64,000 nt of DNA, taken from positions 52,844,066-52,908,065 of the forward strand of contig CAMGYJ010000006.1 in NCBI GenBank assembly GCA_946122785.1. The letters are read 5' to 3'. A model generated the notes under the pieces. That model worked only from the letters and a program-made list of their open reading frames with translations, made no database searches and was not told the DNA's origin. Source of the DNA: Linum tenue. Lineage: Eukaryota; Streptophyta; Magnoliopsida; Malpighiales; Linaceae. This document shows positions 58,320 to 64,000 of this stretch, piece after piece; the stretch's first letter is position 1; each line of letters opens with the position of its first letter. The position numbers and the translations under genes were made by a program.

Positions 58320-60882
58320 ATGGATTTGGAATTCCTGCAGACAGTTGACCCTCAGATCCTCGTGGGCGTCGCCGTGGCTGTTGTCGCCATTGGCATTGGT
58401 GCTATCTTCCTCTTCTCCTCCAAGAAATCTAGAGGTTTGGACTTCTGAACTCTCTTTGTTATTTTGGGCTACTGGCCAAACGTAGATGGGAATCGATTCC
58501 TGATGCCGGTTTCTCAGCTCGTTTACTTTTGTTGGCATTTCTGAGGGATGGGTTCTCATAAAGTTGCGAACTTTGAGACAAATCATGCATGTTTTAGTTG
58601 CTTCCAATTGTCTGATTTGTGGTTCTGTGATTATGAAAAGTTTCACTGGAAGAATTGGGAATTGGGATCCAGTTGATCTAGTTGAACTGTGGGATGCACT
58701 ATTGTTTCGATTTACTGCTTAATGTTTAATTGGCCGGTAACTTAGATATATATTTGTTACTTCTTTAACAGGTTGCTTAGACCCTGAGAACTTCAGGGAC
58801 TTTAAACTCGTCAAGCGGACGCAGCTTAGTCATAATGTGGCCAAGTTCACGTTTGCACTGCCTTCTCCAACTTCAGTATTGGGCTTGCCTATTGGTCAGC
58901 ATATTAGTTGCAGGTTTTTTCCTGATCCCTCTTCCTTCGCCAAAATGGTTGGTTGTTCATGTTAGTCATAGCCCACATTTGGTATTAGTCATCAGAATTT
59001 GTTCTGCATCAGCCATGATAATAGGGAAGTAATAATGCCGCGGATGGAGTTAGGTCTTCCTTTTTGGCTTGTTTATTTTTCGTTGCTTGGTTCTTATACA
59101 ACTTTCTCTCTTGCAGGGGCAAGGATAGTCAGGGAGAGGAAGTTCTTAAACCCTATACTCCAACTACCCTTGACTCTGATCTTGGACATTTTGAGTTGGT
59201 TATTAAGGTACATGATCTTTCCTTCACTTGACTTCATTATTTCTCCTTGAACACTGTCTCATCATGGAACAAAAGGACTATGATGATGGAGTCTATTGAT
59301 TTCCCATAGTTAAATGGGCACTTTTGTTGTTTGATTTTGTTAGCAGTTTCTGCTAGAAAAGATTGAATTTTTTGAATCATTCTAAGGCTAATCAGACAAG
59401 GGGAAGTTATAAAGAAGGGATTGTTCATTTTGGTTCAGTTGGATCATGCTAGTAGTCAATTCTTGATCAGTTCGCACTGCTTATAACTTCATTTGGTTTC
59501 CTTCTAAATTAGATGTATCCACAAGGGAGAATGTCCCACCATTTCAGGGAGATGCGTGTTGGCGAGAGCCTCGCTGTGAAAGGACCCAAGGTACGAGGCC
59601 CATTTTATCAATTATGTCAAATTCACTTTTGCTTTTTCATTGAAATTCTGAATATAAACTTTGGCATTTTAGTTCTGGATATCGATTTCCGCTATATTGA
59701 GCATCCTCTAGGGCTGTTACTTATTGTTAGTTGAACTATTATATATTTTGCTTGACTATGATTTCCATCATAGGAACTAGGAAGAGTTGCTCATGTTATG
59801 TTGCTAATAATATCTGAGTTTTAACTTGTAAACAGGGGCGATTTAGATACCAACCAGGCCAAGTTAGAGCTTTTGGGATGCTTGCCGGTGGCTCTGGCAT
59901 TACACCAATGTTCCAAGTACGTTCTGAAACTTAACTTTTCGGCTATTAGTTTCTACATACCTCTCATTTTTATTCGAGTTATCCTGGGTGCCAATACCAC
60001 AGGACCTAACCTTTGGCGAAGATTTATTTAAGATTTACTTTGCTGGATTACTGCTTTAGGTTGCCAGAGCAATACTGGAAAATCCAAAAGACCAGACGAA
60101 GGTCCATCTTATTTATGCCAACGTAACACATGACGACATTTTGTTGAAGGTAATGTGGGTATCCTGCAAGCATTTAACTTGATAGAAGTAAAAGGCCTCA
60201 ACTTGTCCAGCTAGAAATTTTCCAATGCTTTCAGTCTGCTGTGGGTCTAGAGTTTATTACTTGGTTTGGTGGCAAAATCAGGATTCTCTTGGATAATCAT
60301 TCTACTGGCAAATCAAGCGGCAATCTTCCTATAAATGTTCTGGGTTTTTTCCAACTAATCATAGACCTCACTTTTAAGCTCAGTAATTAACTGAAATCCC
60401 AATTTAATTTGCAGGAAGAACTGGAAGTCCTTGCTTCTCGGTACCCTGACAGCTTCAAGATCTACTATGTCTTGAATCAGGTTCATAATTAAACTGCAAA
60501 CCTTTCTGCTCTAGTTGCCTTTGTTCATGGCTTAAGTTAAATAACGATTGCATCATTAACGATATCAAGATACACTGAAATGCAGCCTCCAGAGGTATGG
60601 AATGGTGGTGTTGGCTTTGTTTCAAAAGAAATGATTCAAACCCATTTGCCAGCTCCAGCAGCTGATATCCAGGTAGCCTTTGCTGAATTCTGTGATTTTT
60701 CTGTGCATTATTGATTATTCTATTCATCAGTTCTCCTGCTATGCCATCAACTTCATCAGCTGCTAACCATATACAACGCAAATGTGCAGATTCTTAGGTG
60801 TGGCCCGCCACCAATGAACAAGGCCATGGCAGCACACCTTGAAGCGATTGGCTATACTCCTGAGATGCAGTTCCAGTTCTGA
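58320..60882 (+). CDS. CBR1: NADH-cytochrome b5 reductase 1 (membrane-anchored, plant type)
   Basis: Nine exons with GT-AG borders: 58320-58434, 58772-58913, 59117-59207, 59513-59590, 59836-59916, 60060-60149, 60415-60480, 60586-60672 and 60790-60882, giving 280 residues, about the length of Arabidopsis CBR1. The enzyme passes electrons from NADH through FAD to cytochrome b5 for fatty-acid desaturation and related reactions at the ER. A membrane anchor spans residues 13-32. FAD binding is shown by KPYTPT (97-102) and GRMSHH (121-126), NADH binding by AGGSGITPM (159-167) and CGPPPMNKA (254-262). The C-terminus QFQF is as in relatives. The frame is open throughout, with no damage. The ATG was chosen because it opens directly into the membrane anchor. 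Confidence 0.97.
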
Positions 60883-60994
60883 TCTAAACGGTGTTTATTC
60901 GAGTGGGGGAGCAAACCTTGAAGCGATTGGCTAAACCCCTGAGATGCAGTTTCAGTTCTGATTCTAAACGCCGTTTATTCGAGCTGGGGAGCAA
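60837..60994 (+). repeat. 79-bp tandem duplication of the last coding bases and 3' UTR
   Basis: CCTTGAAGCGATTGGCTA begins at 60837 inside the last exon and again at 60916 in the 3' UTR. The second copy includes a diverged duplicate of the final codons and stop (GATGCAGTTTCAGTTCTGA) and of the text after it. About seven differences separate the copies. Confidence 0.93.
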
Positions 60995-61292
60995 TTTCCA
61001 TTGCACACTTCGTTGTATTTACCCTTCTCTTAGTCTGAATGATGACACGTTCATGCCCTTCCCTTATCTAAGAACTAAATGATCGATGCCTGCTCGACTT
61101 TTCATTGCTCATTGTTGATTTTGGAAACAACATAAAGAGGTGCTTAAGTTTTGGTTGAAATTGATAGTTTCAGATCACAGAAAACTAGCCCTTTTTCTTC
61201 CCTCAAAGCTCAAACCTTGTTATCTACATAGCGTGTAATTTCTACAAGCAAGTCTGCGCTTTGTATACTCTCGGGTTAGCGGTCCATGACTC
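60995..61292 (+). other. 3' UTR and flank of the reductase gene
   Basis: Anonymous T-rich sequence; no clear canonical AATAAA signal. Confidence 0.5.
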
Positions 61293-61295
61293 TAA

Positions 61296-61648
61296 GGTAT
61301 CGTTTGCTTGTGGGATTTGGGTGATGGATTTGGTACTCAAATCCCAAGCATAATGGAATTGGCACAAGTCCATTGTTTGCTAAGGGACACAAATCCGTGG
61401 GGCCCACGGATTTGGACCCATTTTTTAGATCCAAATCCGTGGACCCCACGGATTTGCAAATCCCACATTTCATTTGGGATTTGATAATGGAAGGCAAAAT
61501 GTGAACAAATCCATCATGAATCCATTACAAAAATAAACTACACAAACAATGTACTCTTCCAAATCCATAATGCAACAAATCCATCATAAATCCAAAGGTT
61601 TTGAAAACTCAAAACCCTCATTTTCAAATCCAACAAGCAAACGAGCCC
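61296..61648. mobile_element. Tourist-like MITE, 353 bp, TSD TAA
   Basis: Ends read GGTATCGTTTGCTTGTGGGA and, from the right, GGGCTCGTTTGCTTGTTGGA. TAA flanks both sides (61293-61295, 61649-61651). The body is made of AAATCC/GGATTT motifs. Noncoding. It lies about 410 bp past the reductase stop codon. Confidence 0.88.
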
Positions 61649-61726
61649 TAAGTAGACAACGAGAAAGGGGCCAGGAAGACCTGGCTTCGATTGAGTGAGC
61701 CCTTCAAGAATCTGGGTTTGTGATAG

Positions 61727-61870
61727 GGTTTTGGGTATTTGATCTAGTTACTAGTATAGAAATATGGGTTTTTTAAGGGTTTTGGCCTTTTGGGTATTTG
61801 ATCTAGTTACTAGGATAGAAATCTGGGTTTTTGTAGGGTTTTGGGTATTTGAGCCAGTTACTAGGTTTAA
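61727..61870. repeat. three diverged tandem units, about 50-60 bp
   Basis: Each has GGGTTTTGG(GTATTTGA) followed by CTAGTTACTAG or CCAGTTACTAG and ends in a GGGTTTTT run. Confidence 0.8.
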
Positions 61871-61963
61871 AATGTTTAGTGATATTTTAATGGCAAAATA
61901 CACTTGTATTTGTATAGTTTTGTGACAAATATAGTCATAACTATAAAAAAAACACAAACATAG

Positions 61964-62451
61964 TAGGGGTGGGCAACCGGTTTGGTAAATCCGAACCGAA
62001 CCTAAACCGAATTAAATTGAACCGAAATTGAATTAATGCTATTCGGTTCGGAATTCGGAAGGAAAATATGGATAGTTCGGAAATCAGAGTTCTTTCAACC
62101 GAACCGAATTTCCGACCGAAAAACCAAAATACTATAATTGCAAGCTCCAAATGGTGGATTTTAATGTTTGTAGTTGTTTTTAGACTTAAATATTTGAAAT
62201 ATTTTATGACTTATGTGTTGAAAATTTGATTTTATCATTGTTGATGCATATAATTGCATATTTATTGTTTATATTAGGGGTGAAAAATAATTTAAAAATG
62301 AGAAGATATAAGTAGCTTCACAAATTTGGTTTTGTGTGAAAAACCAAACCGAACCGAATTATAATTCGGTTTGAGGTTTGAGATAATTCGGGGACCCGGT
62401 ATTCCTAATTTCGATTCGATCGAAACCGAACCGACCGAATGCCCACCCCTA
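61964..62451. mobile_element. hAT-type MITE, 488 bp
   Basis: Ends read TAGGGGTGGGCAACCGG and, from the right, TAGGGGTGGGCATTCGG. The interior is rich in AACCGAACCGAA motifs. The flanking 8-mers (AAACATAG and GATCGTAG) match at only five of eight bases, so the insertion is older or the target changed. Confidence 0.82.
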
Positions 62452-62637
62452 GATCGTAGTGTGACAAATCTAGCCATTTCTGTTAGGAACTTTAACTGTG
62501 TTAGAGACTCCATCAGTTAGATTAACGTTAGACCGACTAGGATGTCAAATCGTCCAACACGTCAGCGACTAGTTATCATATCATTGCCACGCCATTTTGA
62601 ATTATAAAATTAATTAATTTTGAAGTTAAAAAATAAA

Positions 62638-63798
62638 GGGTTAATACCCTAGTTTGGCCCGAAGTTTGGTATAAGTGACAGTTGTGGCCCGACTTTTCAA
62701 ATAAGACATTTACAACCTACTTTTCAAAGTAATGGACAGATTAGGCCCAAAACTTGTGTTGACTGTTAATATTAACGGTCAAACATATATTCCGTTAATG
62801 ACTCAACATCCAGTGCTGAGGTGGCATTCACGTCACTTATTAATTGAAAATAAAAAATGAAAAACAAATTTAAATAAATAAAATCCTAAAAAAACCCTCT
62901 CTTCCTTATCTTCATCTTCTTCTCCTAAGTTCTAACCTCACCTTCGATTCCTCCATCGCAACTCCCTTCCTCCAACATCCAACCTCACCTCTAATTCCCC
63001 ACATGTCTGATTCCCTCTCCTTACCGACAGCCGGCCTTATCGTCAAACTATGCGGTGGGAGATGAAGCAGGTGCGACGGTGGTCATCATGGCTCCGATGG
63101 TTGGCTGCCACCGATTTGATACAGGGGAAACCGATGTTGTGCCGGAGAGACGATGGTGACAGACGACAACGACGCGAGGACATATGTATGGAGGATGGAG
63201 TCGATCTCTGAAACTGTGGCGTCGAGAGCAGCGAAGCAGAGCAAGGGTTGCAGTCGCGAGGAATGGCATCGATCTTGACGACGATGGCTCCGAGGGCGGC
63301 GATGTAGATATGGAAAATGACGAAGAGCAAGGCAACATTGTCGAGGCAGTGGGAGATTGAACAGAGGAAGTTGATGGTGGAGGGAAGATGGAGGGTGGCG
63401 GCAAAGGCTTAAGGAAGATGGAGTGGCGACCGAATGTGGACGGGTTGGTGTTGCGGGCGTGCGACGAGGTGGATTTTTGCCGAGAGTGAAGAGAGAAGAA
63501 GTAGGGATTTTGACTTTGTGGTGATTTTTTTTTTTTAATTTGTTGTTTTGTTTTTATTTTTTTTATTTTTTCAAAACATTAAATACATGATTATTTAATG
63601 ATATGGCGACAAAATTATCCACTATTTTGCCGAGTCATTAACGGTAAGAATGTTTGACCGTCAATTTTAACGGCCAACACAAGTTTCAGGCCAAATATGT
63701 CCATTAATTTGAAAAGTATGCCATAAATGTCTCATTGAAAAAGTCGTGATACAACTGTCACTAACGCTATACTTCGGGCCAAACTAGGGTATTAACCC
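62638..63798. mobile_element. non-autonomous MULE with gene-like interior, TSD AAAAATAAA
   Basis: Exact 9-bp duplication AAAAATAAA at 62629-62637 and 63799-63807. Inverted repeats of about 169 bp (62638-62806 and 63630-63798) both open GGGTTAATACCCTAGTTTGG. The interior at about 62930-63480 is GC-rich. Minus-strand open frames run through 63043-63404 and have no recognised domain. It shares the GGGTT(A/C)AT start with the element at 51154-52534. Structure fits a Pack-MULE. Confidence 0.9.
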
Positions 63799-63807
63799 AA
63801 AAATAAA

Positions 63808-64000
63808 TAATATGTTTCCCCTTCCCTTGCCCATTCCATTTTCTCTCAGACCCTCACCGCTGGCCCTTTCTTTTTCTTCTTTCTATTCTCCTTCCTCTTA
63901 TCTCCGAACAAGAATTCAATCAAAGAAAACCCAAATCCTTTCTTTTTCTTCTTTCCATTCTCCTACCTCAGTATCTTCAAATTTGGAGACTTCCACCTTA
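63808..64000. other. pyrimidine-rich sequence at the window end
   Basis: CTTTCTTTTTCTTC-type tracts occur twice, as in plant 5' UTRs or LTR leaders. No start codon or family can be assigned. Confidence 0.3.

Overview
The window is nuclear DNA of a flowering plant, probably a eudicot. The evidence is spliced genes with GT-AG introns, plant-only families (plant mobile domain, ginkbilobin-type DUF26), Athila/Tat-type LTR retrotransposons, a plant copia element, Mutator-like elements (MULEs), hAT, Tourist and CACTA pieces, and AT-rich spacers. Nothing in it looks bacterial. I recognised no tRNA, rRNA or CRISPR array. Two host genes are convincing: an intact nine-exon NADH-cytochrome b5 reductase gene (58320-60882, +) and a small secreted single-domain ginkbilobin/DUF26 gene (28990-29409, +). 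Almost everything else is transposable-element sequence, much of it nested.

Layout. 1-5372: the 3' end of an Athila-like Ty3 element (integrase tail, env-position ORF, polypurine tract, 3' LTR). 5495-7703: a broken plant-mobile-domain (PMD) gene, minus strand. 8924-10661: two hAT-type MITEs. 10815-12422: a solo LTR with a 5-bp target duplication. 12554-23278: one short-LTR retrotransposon flanked by GAGAT that was itself invaded by a minus-strand copia element, by an Athila-type LTR that carries another LTR inside it, and by a 185-bp hAT MITE. 23439-26692: a near-complete hAT element with a broken TTF-finger transposase. 28830-29409: the ginkbilobin-like gene. 29957-51143: a repeat-rich tract with LTR pieces in both orientations, two TRIM copies, a Harbinger-like element with a fold-back inside it, a CACTA end, a decayed Ty3 gag region, a 0.8-kb-period duplication and more MITEs. 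51154-58062: a non-autonomous MULE, a hAT MITE and a large MULE, stacked directly upstream of the reductase gene. 61296-63798: a Tourist MITE, a hAT MITE and another non-autonomous MULE.

The most notable object is the 4.4-kb MULE at 53665-58062. It has an exact 11-bp target duplication, inverted ends bearing arrays of a roughly 30-bp repeat, an apparently intact five-exon PMD gene pointing right, and the N-terminal part of a mudrA-type transposase gene pointing left. The two genes collide at about 56.2 kb, where an internal deletion has removed the transposase catalytic region. Its right end lies 38 bp from the TATA box of the reductase gene. The PMD gene may be cargo that helps the element in its host, but that is inference.

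Boundaries supported by exact or near-exact target duplications are the firmest claims here. Edges of decayed elements without such duplications are approximate.
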